Shown here: positions 36,082 to 45,054 of the stretch, piece after piece
Position numbering within the stretch: the first letter of the stretch is position 1
How the letters are laid out: every line of letters begins with the position of its first letter
Assembly: GCF_016056305.1 (NCBI RefSeq)
Contig: NZ_JAECZC010000014.1
Span: 24,989 to 88,988, forward strand
Reading direction: 5' to 3'
DNA from: Amazonocrinis nigriterrae CENA67
Lineage (GTDB): Bacteria > Cyanobacteriota > Cyanobacteriia > Cyanobacteriales > Nostocaceae
Length of the DNA: 64,000 bases
Notes under the pieces: generated by a model
Told to the model about the DNA's origin: nothing
Databases searched by the model: none
The model's input: only the letters and a program-made list of their open reading frames with translations
Position numbers and translations under genes: made by a program

Positions 36082-36244
36082 GAGTTTTGGGCTTCTTTGT
36101 TTTTGGGCTAGTAGTTGTTGATTTTTTTATTCTCTTAAGAATCGCATCCTCACAATCAATTGACGCCAGCTTTTTCTATTTTCCCTTAGTGACTTGCTTT
36201 ATGCTAAGCAGCTAGGGTTGTGATTTGTGACTACATGCACTAAA

Positions 36245-36315
36245 TATAGTGTATTGTTACGCTTTCGCAGTACTGACTCTATCAAATCTTAAAAGATCAA
36301 CAGCAATACACTATA
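36245..36315. repeat. 71 bp element with 12 bp perfect inverted ends
   Basis: TATAGTGTATTG (36245-36256) is the exact complement of CAATACACTATA (36304-36315). It lies in the cp12 upstream region, about 155 nt before the ATG. It may be a tiny TIR element or a regulatory stem. Confidence 0.65.
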
Positions 36316-36468
36316 GACGCAGCTAATAGCTGTAATCGTGATCGATCATCAGGCTACAACAGCAAGTAAATCCGCTGATTAGGTAGAATGGTGATTGATA
36401 GAACAAAAAATAGCCATTTTTGCACCTTTTCTATACTGGTATTAACACCACACAAAGAGACTAAAGGT

Positions 36469-36690
36469 ATGAGCGACATCCAAGAACAAATTCAAGCAGA
36501 AGTTGAACAAGCTCGCGCTGTCTGCGATATTTCTGGTAGCAATTCCGCTGAGTGTGCCGCGGCTTGGGATGCAGTTGAAGAACTGCAAGCTGAAGCCTCC
36601 CACCAGCGCCAACAAAAGCCCAAAACTTCCTTAGAAAAGTACTGTGATGACAACCCAGAAGCAGTTGAGTGCCGAGTTTATGATGAGTAG
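36469..36690 (+). CDS. cp12: CP12, Calvin-cycle redox regulator
   Basis: This 73-residue intrinsically flexible protein bridges GAPDH and phosphoribulokinase and turns the Calvin cycle off in darkness. Both cysteine pairs are present: VCDISGSNSAEC and YCDDNPEAVEC. The conserved core AAWDAVEELQAEA lies between them. The ATG at 36469, after AAAGAGACTAAAGG, gives the normal CP12 length; an upstream in-frame ATG at 36388 would add 27 untypical residues. It is monocistronic. Confidence 0.92.
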   Translation: MSDIQEQIQAEVEQARAVCDISGSNSAECAAAWDAVEELQAEASHQRQQKPKTSLEKYCDDNPEAVECRVYDE

Positions 36691-37043
36691 AAATTGAGTT
36701 GATCAATATTTCTTGTAATCTGATAAGCAAGCAACCAGAATCTGACTACTGATATCTTGTACCTTTACGCAACTCCTGTATCAAACCTCAATCCACACCC
36801 TTTTGATCATCTTTTTCCCTACTGACGGGAGTTAGGTGACAAAGTTATGCTTGGTAAGTTTAGGTTTTATCCTCTGAGGCTGGTTTGCCTTAAAAGGAAC
36901 TCCTAGCTTTGAAAAATTTGAGGTTTGTTCAAGTGTACTAGCAGATAGCTTCGGAAGAGTTCCGCAACTCTCCCGGACGCTGTTAGAAATTTGTACAAGA
37001 TATTTCAGTGTAAGTTCTGTAAGTTGCTTGTTTTTTTAATTGG

Positions 37044-37210
37044 GGGCTGGGTACTGGGTACTGGGTACTGGGTACTGGTGACTGGGTACTGGTGACTAGG
37101 GACTGGGTACTGGGTACTGGGGACTCAAAAAGAGATATATTTATAGATTCTTTCAATTCCCAATTCCCAATTCCCAATCCCCAATCCCCGATCCCTGATC
37201 CCTGATCCCT
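37044..37210. repeat. Two STRR arrays upstream of the DUF3177 gene
   Basis: 37044-37125 is a run of GGGTACT-type heptamers with GGTGACT variants. 37155-37210 is a run of AATTCCC, then GATCCCT heptamers. The second array stops about 18 nt before the DUF3177 ATG, so it occupies the leader. The remaining gap 36691-37043 shows no gene. Confidence 0.9.
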
Positions 37211-37228
37211 TTACATTTGAAAAACACT

Positions 37229-37807
37229 ATGGAAGTTTGGTTTCGCCCTTACGTCTGGACTGATTACTGGCTGGCAGTATTATTCACAGTGGTAATTCCC
37301 TTGATTTTGCTAATTTGGGCCTTTGTGCAGAAAGCAGAAGCAATACAACGACTGTTAATGATTTACTGGCGAGTAGCTAGTCTACTACTGATCACAATTT
37401 ACTTAATGATTGCTAAGTATCCAATTAGCTTTATCACCGGGTTAATGGCGCTTGTCTTGATTCCCATTTCATTATGGTTTTGGGTCGATCTCAACGATGA
37501 AATCGAGTATCAGCCAAGTGGGTCTTTGAAATTGATTTTTAATTCTTGGCGCTGGGCAGCAACAGTTTACTGTATTTTGAGTGCGATCGCTTTTGCACCT
37601 TTTATAGGTTGTGCTTTGTCACAAACAGCGATCGCCACTCCTTATTGTCGCGTCTGGTTTGAAACCCCCTTGCTGTTTAAAGAAATTTTCCATCTCAAGG
37701 ACTTAGGTTTTATTGCCATACTCGCTTTAGTAATTTATGTGGCTTACTTAAGTTACTTTGTTTTGATTAGGCTGGGCAAGCAAGGACGCTCAGCTACCCA
37801 ACGATAA
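37229..37807 (+). CDS. DUF3177 membrane protein
   Basis: This 192-residue hydrophobic protein has about five membrane helices and the opening MEVWFRPYVWTDYWLAVLFTVVIPLILLIW, which fits the cyanobacterial DUF3177 family. Between helices 3 and 4 lies the acidic loop WVDLNDEIEYQPSG. Function is unknown. The ATG at 37229 is preferred over a TTG 12 nt upstream. A small conserved protein gene follows after 26 nt. Confidence 0.78.
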   Translation: MEVWFRPYVWTDYWLAVLFTVVIPLILLIWAFVQKAEAIQRLLMIYWRVASLLLITIYLMIAKYPISFITGLMALVLIPISLWFWVDLNDEIEYQPSGSLKLIFNSWRWAATVYCILSAIAFAPFIGCALSQTAIATPYCRVWFETPLLFKEIFHLKDLGFIAILALVIYVAYLSYFVLIRLGKQGRSATQR

Positions 37808-37833
37808 CCAACTAAATGGTAAAGTTCCCATAA

Positions 37834-38133
37834 ATGAACAATTCCATTGGCAAGCGCCTAGAACAATACACTAGCAAACGTCCGCAAGAAGTATTATTAG
37901 TGACAGTGACAATAGGCGATGAGCAAGATAAAGTTGCTATTTTCAAAGGTTTTTCCAGTTCTTTAATGCGTCCAACTGCATTTGATCCCGAAGAACCAGT
38001 AATACCAGATGGAGCCACAATTGTCAGTATTGACCGCATCAAAAGTCCGTATAATCCTGAAGCACCTCGTTATATTGAAAGAGGAATTTCTTGGGAAGCT
38101 ATGGAAGCTTTATTGTTAGAAGTGGGCGTATAA
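37834..38133 (+). CDS. Conserved cyanobacterial protein of unknown function
   Basis: This 99-residue soluble protein lacks a domain that I can name with certainty. It reads MNNSIGKRLEQYTSKRPQE, a beta-rich centre (VLLVTVTIGDEQDKVAIFKGFSSSL), RPTAFDPEEPVIPDGATIVSIDRIKSPYNP and YIERGISWEAMEALL. The sequence looks conserved and compact. It is 26 nt behind the DUF3177 gene, so the two may share a transcript. Confidence 0.75.
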   Translation: MNNSIGKRLEQYTSKRPQEVLLVTVTIGDEQDKVAIFKGFSSSLMRPTAFDPEEPVIPDGATIVSIDRIKSPYNPEAPRYIERGISWEAMEALLLEVGV

Positions 38134-38166
38134 AGTGAGGAGTTAGGAGTTGGAAGTTAGGAATTA

Positions 38167-38285
38167 ATACCAATTTTGTGTGACGTTGCGCTTTCTCCAC
38201 GTAGGGGCAATTCATGTTACCCAAAGAAAGTAGCGTGTAGTTTTGTGGAATTCCTATGAGCGTATCTTGAAAAAGCAATGGTTAA
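38167..38285 (+). repeat. MITE-like element, ATACCAATT family, copy 2
   Basis: It begins ATACCAATTTTGTGTGACG and aligns along its length with the reverse complement of 4991-5106 (GACGTTG, CACGTAGG, AATTCAT, GTGTAGTTTTG, TCCTAT, ATCTT). The right end is worn. Confidence 0.7.
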
Positions 38286-38396
38286 AACTTAAAAATATAG
38301 ACTGAACAATGTAAAAATGCTGACATTCGTATTGTTTTAAACTCTTGTAACAGCCTTTTGGTAAAGCCTTTTCATCCCAAAATTCAGTATTACTTC

Positions 38397-38492
38397 CAAC
38401 TCCTAACTCCTAACTAACCCTAACTCCTAACTCCTAACTCCTAACTCCTAACTCCTAACTCCTAACTCCTAACTCCTAACTAACCCTAACTC
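38397..38492. repeat. STRR array (CTAACTC)n
   Basis: About a dozen CTAACTC heptamers with ACTAACC interruptions end 8 nt before the cbiD ATG. They replace the place where a ribosome binding site would lie. Confidence 0.95.
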
Positions 38493-38500
38493 TTTCCCCA

Positions 38501-39628
38501 ATGTCCCATTCTGGATATACACTCCCGGTATTTGCCTGTGCTTCTGCTGTTGCAGCTTTACACTGGTTGCACCATCGTCAACCACTGAAAGCTGTGTCAG
38601 TGGATTTAATTGAACCAGCACAAATAGCAGAAATCCCAATTGAACAGGTAGCGGGACTATCTGAAAATATGGCTTTGGCAATTACCCGCAGTGACCCTGG
38701 TGATAATCTTGACCTGACTAGAAATACACCGATTTGGGCGTTAGTGGAATTGAAAAGGGGAGATGGGGGGGATGAGGAAGCAGTGATTATTAAAGGGGGG
38801 GAAGGAATTGGCAAGCAGCTGAATGCTGATGATCAGCCTGCTATTTATGCTTATGCTCAAAAGCTGTTAAAAGAAAATTTGTCCCGAATGCTAGTAGGGA
38901 CAGAAAAAATCACTGTGACAATTATTCTACCTTCAGGGCGATCACTTGCTGTTCGCACTTCTAATGCTGCTTTTGGCGTTGTTGAAGGACTTTCTCTGTT
39001 GGGGACAACAGGAATTTCTCAACCTTTGAGTACACCAGATCAGTTAAACGTATTTCGCAGCGAATTACAACAGAAAGCTGAGCGTTTTGAAAGCTTAGTA
39101 TTCTGTATTGGCGAGAATGGCTTAGATTTAGCCAGAAAAATCGGTATTAATCCCGACAAACTGGTAAAAACTGCTAATTGGCTAGGGCCAATGTTAGTAG
39201 AAGCTGATGTCTTAGGTGTTAAAGAAATCTTATTGTTTGGCTATCATGGCAAGTTGTTGAAACTGGCTGGAGGAATTTTTCACACTCATCACCACTTGGC
39301 TGATGGACGGCGAGAAATTCTGGCAGCGCACTGTGCCTTAGTTAATTTAAAGTCAACAGATATACAAGTAGTGTTTCATAGTCCTACCGCTGAAGCGGCA
39401 TTAAAATACCTGCGATCGCTAGATGAATCCACTGGTAGTACTTGGGTTGAGCAAGTTTATGGCGCGATCGCTGAAGCTATTGATACTCGTTCTCAAGAAT
39501 ACATCCAAAGCCATAGCAGCCGCGACCTGGCAGCAACAACAGTTTGTGGCTCAATTCTCTTTGACCGCGATCGTAAAATTATCGTTAAGAGCAAAACTGC
39601 GTGCATCTTAATGGAAAAATTATGTTAA
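38501..39628 (+). CDS. cbiD: Cobalt-precorrin-5B C1-methyltransferase
   Basis: This 375-residue enzyme of the anaerobic (early cobalt) B12 route uses S-adenosylmethionine to methylate C1 of cobalt-precorrin-5B. The family opening SGYTLPVFACASAVAALHWL and later GGEGIGK, TNAAFGVVEGLSLLGTTGIS and FGYHGKLLKLAGGIFHTHHHLADGRREIL are visible. The start ATG 38501 has no Shine-Dalgarno because of the heptamer array before it, so translation may depend on little structure or on other signals. guaA follows 224 nt later on the same strand. Confidence 0.92.
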   Translation: MSHSGYTLPVFACASAVAALHWLHHRQPLKAVSVDLIEPAQIAEIPIEQVAGLSENMALAITRSDPGDNLDLTRNTPIWALVELKRGDGGDEEAVIIKGGEGIGKQLNADDQPAIYAYAQKLLKENLSRMLVGTEKITVTIILPSGRSLAVRTSNAAFGVVEGLSLLGTTGISQPLSTPDQLNVFRSELQQKAERFESLVFCIGENGLDLARKIGINPDKLVKTANWLGPMLVEADVLGVKEILLFGYHGKLLKLAGGIFHTHHHLADGRREILAAHCALVNLKSTDIQVVFHSPTAEAALKYLRSLDESTGSTWVEQVYGAIAEAIDTRSQEYIQSHSSRDLAATTVCGSILFDRDRKIIVKSKTACILMEKLC

Positions 39629-39852
39629 TTTATTATGAATAATCATAAATAATCCAAATAATTAGCTTTTCAGTAGCCACTGAAAGATAAGTTATTCTTT
39701 CTGATACCATGTCATAACCATCGTCAAAGCTAACGCTTTCAATCCGGCGTTTGTGGAGGATTAACTTACCATTTACTAGCCTGACTCCGCAGATAAGTGG
39801 TATTTAGTTAAGCCACACAGCGACTATCTACCTTACATTTACACCCCCCATC

Positions 39853-41475
39853 ATGAATACAGCGGTGACTCTACTAACCGACCAAGCACCCCAAACACTA
39901 GAACCTTTGGGGCGACTGGATCGTCAAATGATTGTAATTCTCGACTTTGGTTCTCAGTATTCCGAACTCATAGCCCGTCGCATCCGCGAGACTCAAGTAT
40001 ACTCGGAAGTTTTGTCTTATCGCACTACAGCCGAACATTTACGCCAGCTAAATCCCAAGGGGATCATCCTCTCTGGTGGCCCAAGTTCAGTTTATGGTGA
40101 TAGCGCTCCCCATTGTGACCCAGAAATCTGGAAATTAGGAATTCCCATTTTGGGTGTTTGCTACGGAATGCAACTGATGGTCAGCCAACTCGGTGGGGAA
40201 GTGGCAAGGGCAGATCGCGGTGAATATGGCAAGGCATCACTATATATAGATGATCCCACAGATTTACTCACTAACGTCGAAGATGGCACTACCATGTGGA
40301 TGAGTCATGGTGACTCAGTAACTCAAATGCCACCAGGCTTTGAATTACTAGCCCATACAGAAAATACTCCTTGCGCTGCCATTGCTGACCATGAAAGAAA
40401 ACTTTACGGCGTGCAGTTCCATCCCGAAGTGGTGCATTCTGTTGGTGGTTTGGCATTAATCCGCAACTTTGTTTACCACATCTGTGACTGCGAACCCACC
40501 TGGACAACAGCGGCTTTTGTGGAAGAATCGATTCGGGAAATTCGCGCGAGAGTCGGTGATAAGCGAGTACTGTTAGCGTTGTCTGGGGGAGTAGATTCTT
40601 CTACTTTAGCCTTCTTGTTGCATAAAGCTATCGGGGATCAGCTAACTTGCGTGTTCATTGACCAAGGCTTTATGCGGAAGTATGAACCAGAACGGTTAGT
40701 AAAGCTGTTTCAAGAGCAGTTTCACATTCCCGTAGAGTATGTTAACGCCCGCGATCGCTTTTTGGCTGCAATTGCTGGTGTCACAGATCCCGAAGAAAAA
40801 CGCCGTCGCATCGGTCACGAATTCATTAAAGTATTTGAAGAAACATCTAAACGCCTCGGTCACTTTGATTATCTCGCTCAAGGAACTTTGTATCCAGATG
40901 TGATCGAATCCGCAGACACCAATGTTGATCCCCAAACTGGTGAACGGGTAGCGGTGAAAATTAAGAGTCATCACAACGTTGGCGGTTTACCCAAAGACTT
41001 GCGGTTTAAATTGGTGGAACCTTTACGGAAACTATTTAAAGATGAAGTCCGTAGAGTTGGGCGTTCCATTGGTTTGCCAGAAGAAATTGTCCAACGTCAA
41101 CCTTTCCCCGGCCCTGGTTTGGCAATTCGCATTTTAGGCGAAGTCACTGCTGAGAAGTTAAACATCTTGCGTGATGCAGATTTGATTGTGCGGCAAGAAA
41201 TTAACCAACGCGGTTTATATCATGAGTACTGGCAAGCATTTGCTGTATTGCTACCAGTTCGTAGCGTTGGCGTTATGGGTGACCAACGTACCTACGCTTT
41301 TCCCATTGTTTTGCGGATTGTCAAGAGTGAAGATGGCATGACCGCTGATTGGGCGCGAGTACCTTACGACGTATTGGAAGTAATTTCTAACCGCATTGTG
41401 AATGAAGTCAAAGGCGTTAACCGCGTGGTTTATGACATTACCTCCAAGCCGCCTGGAACCATCGAGTGGGAATAA
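39853..41475 (+). CDS. guaA: GMP synthase (glutamine-hydrolysing)
   Basis: This 540-residue enzyme makes GMP from XMP, ATP and glutamine. It has an N-terminal class I amidotransferase (GVCYGMQLM with the nucleophile Cys, and [10 protein letters not shown] with the His), an ATP pyrophosphatase P-loop ([21 protein letters not shown]) and the C-terminal dimerisation domain ([16 protein letters not shown] ... KPPGTIEWE). Order, length and motifs are canonical. The ATG at 39853 lies at a low-purine leader without a strong ribosome binding site. Confidence 0.97.
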   Translation: MNTAVTLLTDQAPQTLEPLGRLDRQMIVILDFGSQYSELIARRIRETQVYSEVLSYRTTAEHLRQLNPKGIILSGGPSSVYGDSAPHCDPEIWKLGIPILGVCYGMQLMVSQLGGEVARADRGEYGKASLYIDDPTDLLTNVEDGTTMWMSHGDSVTQMPPGFELLAHTENTPCAAIADHERKLYGVQFHPEVVHSVGGLALIRNFVYHICDCEPTWTTAAFVEESIREIRARVGDKRVLLALSGGVDSSTLAFLLHKAIGDQLTCVFIDQGFMRKYEPERLVKLFQEQFHIPVEYVNARDRFLAAIAGVTDPEEKRRRIGHEFIKVFEETSKRLGHFDYLAQGTLYPDVIESADTNVDPQTGERVAVKIKSHHNVGGLPKDLRFKLVEPLRKLFKDEVRRVGRSIGLPEEIVQRQPFPGPGLAIRILGEVTAEKLNILRDADLIVRQEINQRGLYHEYWQAFAVLLPVRSVGVMGDQRTYAFPIVLRIVKSEDGMTADWARVPYDVLEVISNRIVNEVKGVNRVVYDITSKPPGTIEWE

Positions 41476-41529
41476 TTGAGTTAGGACTTACGCAACTGGC
41501 ACACTCAATAAAAGATTTGAGTTTGGTAG

Positions 41530-41560
41530 GGTGCGTTATGGACTCTTGTCCTAACGCACC
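41530..41560 (+). terminator. Dispersed GGTGCGTTA hairpin behind guaA
   Basis: It has the same 9 bp plus 4 bp stem as the hairpin at 5970-6000, with loop TCTT. It starts 54 nt after the guaA stop and may stabilise or end the message. The rest of the gap to 41931 is AT-rich and holds no gene. Confidence 0.5.
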
Positions 41561-41931
41561 ACAAATCTCTGGCGGTGCGCGATTCCTGCGGCGTAACACA
41601 CCCTACAAAACAAGATAATGGGTGATTTAATCACTTGTGTGTACACCGTAGCTCCTACAAGGAGAGGGACGTTGGGAGGATGAGGTAGTAGCGAACTCAC
41701 GTTGATTTAAATTCACATATTTAAAAAATGACAATGCCGATTTGACTCGTTTTCAGCCTCGGTATTGTCTATTTTTTTACAATAAATTAACCAAGAATAA
41801 ATAATATTAAATAATTCTCAATTTTGCCAGAAAAATACAAATAATTATGATGCTTGTATGAATTTTATCTAACTTAAGCATTATAAAAATTAAAGGCTTT
41901 AAATTTAATCGATTAGATAGATAGGTGTAGT

Positions 41932-42243
41932 ATGGCTAACTCCAGAAGTTTTTTTACAGCACTTTTCGACTTCTCGTTTTCGGAATTTATAACCCCCAGA
42001 GTCGTGGGTGTTCTTTACGGAATTGCGATATTTTTTGTTGGCTTGGGAGCGCTAAGTTTTATTGCAGCTAGTTTTCGTGGCGGATTTTTACCTGGGATTT
42101 TTACCTTATTGGTTGCACCGCTGGCTTCCTTGTTGTACATAATATTGATTAGAGTTGGCTTAGAAGGTTTGATGGTGGCATTTCGCACAGCAGCTAATAC
42201 AGGTCGTACTGCCGATAATACAGAAAGTTTGAGAAATCCATAA
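41932..42243 (+). CDS. DUF4282 membrane protein
   Basis: This 103-residue protein has two membrane helices (VLYGIAIFFVGLGALSFIAAS and IFTLLVAPLASLLYIILIRVGLEGLM), a pattern and wording typical of DUF4282. The N-terminal FFTALFDFSFSEFITPRVVG is also typical. The role is unknown. It is convergent with the small heat-shock gene. Confidence 0.83.
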   Translation: MANSRSFFTALFDFSFSEFITPRVVGVLYGIAIFFVGLGALSFIAASFRGGFLPGIFTLLVAPLASLLYIILIRVGLEGLMVAFRTAANTGRTADNTESLRNP

Positions 42244-42426
42244 AATTAAGCGATCGCTTCTATGCACTTTGCTATATCTACCGCAGTGATTGATATTGCA
42301 CACTATATTTGTAAAATATAGGCGTTGGTGTTTTGCTGCGACAGCGCCGTGGTAAAAGTAAAGCGATCGCCCCAATTTTTGTAGGAAAATAAAGCAGCGA
42401 TCGCATATTACAGACAATTGCAAAAA

Positions 42427-42452
42427 AAGAGCTTGGTCGTAACCAAGCTCTT
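42427..42452 (-). terminator. Intrinsic terminator of the hsp20 gene
   Basis: Read on the minus strand, AAGAGCTTGGT pairs perfectly with ACCAAGCTCTT around a 4 nt loop, followed directly by seven T residues. It lies about 40 nt after the hsp20 stop codon and is the clearest Rho-independent terminator in the window. Confidence 0.92.
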
Positions 42453-42492
42453 AGCTATCTCAATAAATCATTGGAGGTAAAGTAGTTTCACA

Positions 42493-42945
42493 TTAGGCAG
42501 CGGGTTGTTCCAAATTTACCTTGACAACTTTGTTCTTTTCTTGCTCAGTTTTAGGCAGTGTCAAATTCAAAATACCATCTTTGTATTCTGCGGTGACATT
42601 GGTATTTTGAACTCGTGCAGATAGAGGAATGACACGTTGGAATTTACCGTAGTAAAATTCGCTCTTGGTAATACCTTTTTCCTCAGTTTTAGTTTCAGAC
42701 TTCCGTTCACCGCTAACGTAAACGGCATTTTCTGTCACTTGTACATCCAGGTCTTTAGCTTCTAGTCCTGGCAGTTCTAGCTTCAGATGAATAGCATCTT
42801 CAGTTTCTTGGAGTTCAGCAGCTGGAACTTTAATCATGCCTCTTTCAAACAATGTAGATGGTACTCTTGTATCTTCAAATAAACTATTGATTTGACGTTG
42901 TAGAGTGTCGATTTCTCTCCAGGGGTTCCAACGAACAATTGCCAT
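42493..42945 (-). CDS. hspA: Hsp20/alpha-crystallin small heat-shock protein
   Basis: This 150-residue ATP-independent holdase forms large oligomers and protects membranes and proteins in heat or light stress. The N-terminus MAIVRWNPWREIDTLQRQINSLF is typical of cyanobacterial HspA. The alpha-crystallin domain (residues ~45-135) ends with DGILNLTLPKTE, and an ILNL/IXI-type contact is present. The ribosome binding site GCGAGGAAGAG precedes the ATG at 42945. No CIRCE operator was seen upstream. Confidence 0.93.
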   Translation of the reverse strand: MAIVRWNPWREIDTLQRQINSLFEDTRVPSTLFERGMIKVPAAELQETEDAIHLKLELPGLEAKDLDVQVTENAVYVSGERKSETKTEEKGITKSEFYYGKFQRVIPLSARVQNTNVTAEYKDGILNLTLPKTEQEKNKVVKVNLEQPAA

Positions 42946-43592
42946 AACTCTTCCTCGCTTTAGTTAGCTTTTATTTAATCGTTTTTGCACTTCGTTTTGT
43001 GCTTACATATTCATATTATTAAGATTTAAATTCATGTAAATTCGGTTGTTATCACCTCAAAAATAATGATTACCGCACCAATTAAAGAATGAAAAAAGAT
43101 TACGGTTAACTCGAATGTTTTTGGTTCGGTAAACCAGAATAAAAACTATGAATATCAATTATTAACTAATAAATCTGCTGTGAAAGGAGATAGTGCAGTC
43201 AGGCGATCGCATCTCCATCAAGTCCTTAAATAAAGGTGATTCTAATACCAAGTTGTATTCAAAGATAGCAACTTCAGGGGCAGCAATATAAGTAATAAAA
43301 CATACTAAAATGTACTTAAATAAGCATAAATAGTTAAATATTATTTTTATACAAAAAATATTTATTTTTTCAAAGTATTAACATTTGCATCTATCTAGAG
43401 TAGTATTCTCAGGATACCCAAAAGCCAATAAGCTGACACTAGCAATTTATTTGCTTGCCCAAATACAGTTTAACAGTGAGCTTCATCAACAATAGTCTTG
43501 ATGACCTAGATCATTTGATGCTTGCTTGCTGAGCGTTGAAATTTGCTTTCAGATGTGGAAATTACTGAAGATGAACTCCAAAGGAAAAATAT

Positions 43593-44981
43593 ATGGCTAT
43601 TAAAGGTACAGCTGAAAACGACTTCCTCTCTGGCACAACTGGGAGCGATCAAATTTTTGCAAAAGAAGGTGATGATACAATCATCTCCCTAGCGGGCGAC
43701 GATCAAATCTTTGGCGGTGATGGGGCCGACTTGATCATTGCTGGAGATGGAATCGACATCATTGAGGCCGGAAGTGGTGACGACCAAGTTTATGGTGATG
43801 CGGGGAATGACTTTATTGATGGTGGTAGTGGGGTTGACGTAATCAATGGCGGCGATGGCAATGACCGCATCATTGCTGGTAGTGGAGGAGACCGCATCTT
43901 TGGTGATGATGGAGATGATGTCATTAATGGTAATGCTGGAAATGACAACCTCAATGGCGGCGACGGTGAAGACGTAATTGCTGGCGACGATGGCAACGAT
44001 CGCATTTTTGGGGGTGCCGGAAATGACGATATATCAGGTGATAAAGGTAACGACCAAATCAATGGTGATGCTGGGGATGATACCATCAGTGGTGGAGTCG
44101 GCAATGATTTATTGTTTGGTGGCACTGGTTTTGGCAATGATACCCTCTGTGGTGGAGATGGCGCAGACACATTGATTGGTGGAGCTGGGAACGATTCCCT
44201 ATCGGGTGGAAAGGGTAGCGATCGCTTGATAGGGGTTGAACCTTTTGTCGGAGAATTTGGATTCGGAAGGGGCGAACTTGATACTTTGACTGGTTCTTCA
44301 GGAAGTGATACTTTTGTCTTGGGAGCAGGAACTGAGGTTTTCTATAATGATTTTAGAGATAGTGATTTTGCTCTGATTACTGATTTTAATATCAACGAAG
44401 ATTTAATTGAACTGCCATCATCTCCTAAAGAGAAGACTTTAACTGCGGCTGAAATCGGTGATGCAGGGCAGTCGATTTCTGATTCTCAGGTCATTCCTGG
44501 CGGACTTGGGAAACTCAGCTCCATAACTGGGACAATCTCTGATGTCAACGACGTTGATGTGTTCCAAATTTCTGTAACTGACGATGAAATTTTTTCTGCT
44601 TCAACAGTCAATGGGGCAGACTTTGATACTGAGTTGTTCTTGTTTGACTCTAATGGCTCGTTCATTAGTGCCAGCGACGACGCTGATAGCACGTTTCAAT
44701 CTACACTGGATTTGTTCTTACCCACAGGTACTTACTTTTTAGCGATCGCCAGCTTTTCTAATAGTCCTGTTGGGTCACTACAAGATGGTTTCACAAATAC
44801 TGGAGAATCATTTGGAGACTATAAAATATCCCTAACTGGGGTTCAGGCTCCTTCCTTTACCTTAAGTAACACGACTATTAATAATGTGACAGGGACAGGG
44901 ATATCTTTTAACAACGACTTAATTGCTCTTGTTCAAGGAGTTTCGATTGCAGATTTTAGTAGTGGCTTTAGTTTTGTGTAA
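43593..44981 (+). CDS. RTX-type calcium-binding protein with PPC domain
   Basis: This 462-residue, strongly acidic protein has residues ~8-230 made of RTX nonapeptides (GGxGxDxhx, for example GGDGADLII and GGAGNDDIS), about 20 units that bind calcium in a parallel beta roll. Residues ~300-440 form a bacterial pre-peptidase C-terminal domain (GTISDVNDVDVFQISV, DTELFLFDSNGSFISASDDAD, TGTYFLAIASF). There is no N-terminal signal peptide, as expected for type I secretion. No catalytic domain is present, so a surface or matrix role is likely. GGAAAA stands before the ATG. Confidence 0.9.
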   Translation: MAIKGTAENDFLSGTTGSDQIFAKEGDDTIISLAGDDQIFGGDGADLIIAGDGIDIIEAGSGDDQVYGDAGNDFIDGGSGVDVINGGDGNDRIIAGSGGDRIFGDDGDDVINGNAGNDNLNGGDGEDVIAGDDGNDRIFGGAGNDDISGDKGNDQINGDAGDDTISGGVGNDLLFGGTGFGNDTLCGGDGADTLIGGAGNDSLSGGKGSDRLIGVEPFVGEFGFGRGELDTLTGSSGSDTFVLGAGTEVFYNDFRDSDFALITDFNINEDLIELPSSPKEKTLTAAEIGDAGQSISDSQVIPGGLGKLSSITGTISDVNDVDVFQISVTDDEIFSASTVNGADFDTELFLFDSNGSFISASDDADSTFQSTLDLFLPTGTYFLAIASFSNSPVGSLQDGFTNTGESFGDYKISLTGVQAPSFTLSNTTINNVTGTGISFNNDLIALVQGVSIADFSSGFSFV

Positions 44982-45010
44982 AATATCATAATTACGGGAT
45001 CATTCGGAAC

Positions 45011-45040
45011 GCGATCGCGCTTTAACATCAGCGCGATCGC
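45011..45040. terminator. HIP1 inverted repeat between convergent genes
   Basis: GCGATCGCGC and GCGCGATCGC form a perfect 10 bp stem with a 10 nt loop, 30 nt after the RTX gene stop and 15 nt before the kinase stop. It is made from two HIP1 octamers. It could act on both transcripts. Confidence 0.5.
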
Positions 45041-45054
45041 AGGTAGTTTTAAAA

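Noticed and set aside
38134..38500. Cobalamin riboswitch ahead of cbiD
   Set aside because: The leader consists of a MITE-like element and CTAACTC repeats. No B12-box-like segment was seen.
42946..43592. CIRCE operator for the small heat-shock gene
   Set aside because: No TTAGCACTC-N9-GAGTGCTAA inverted repeat is present upstream of the hsp20 start.
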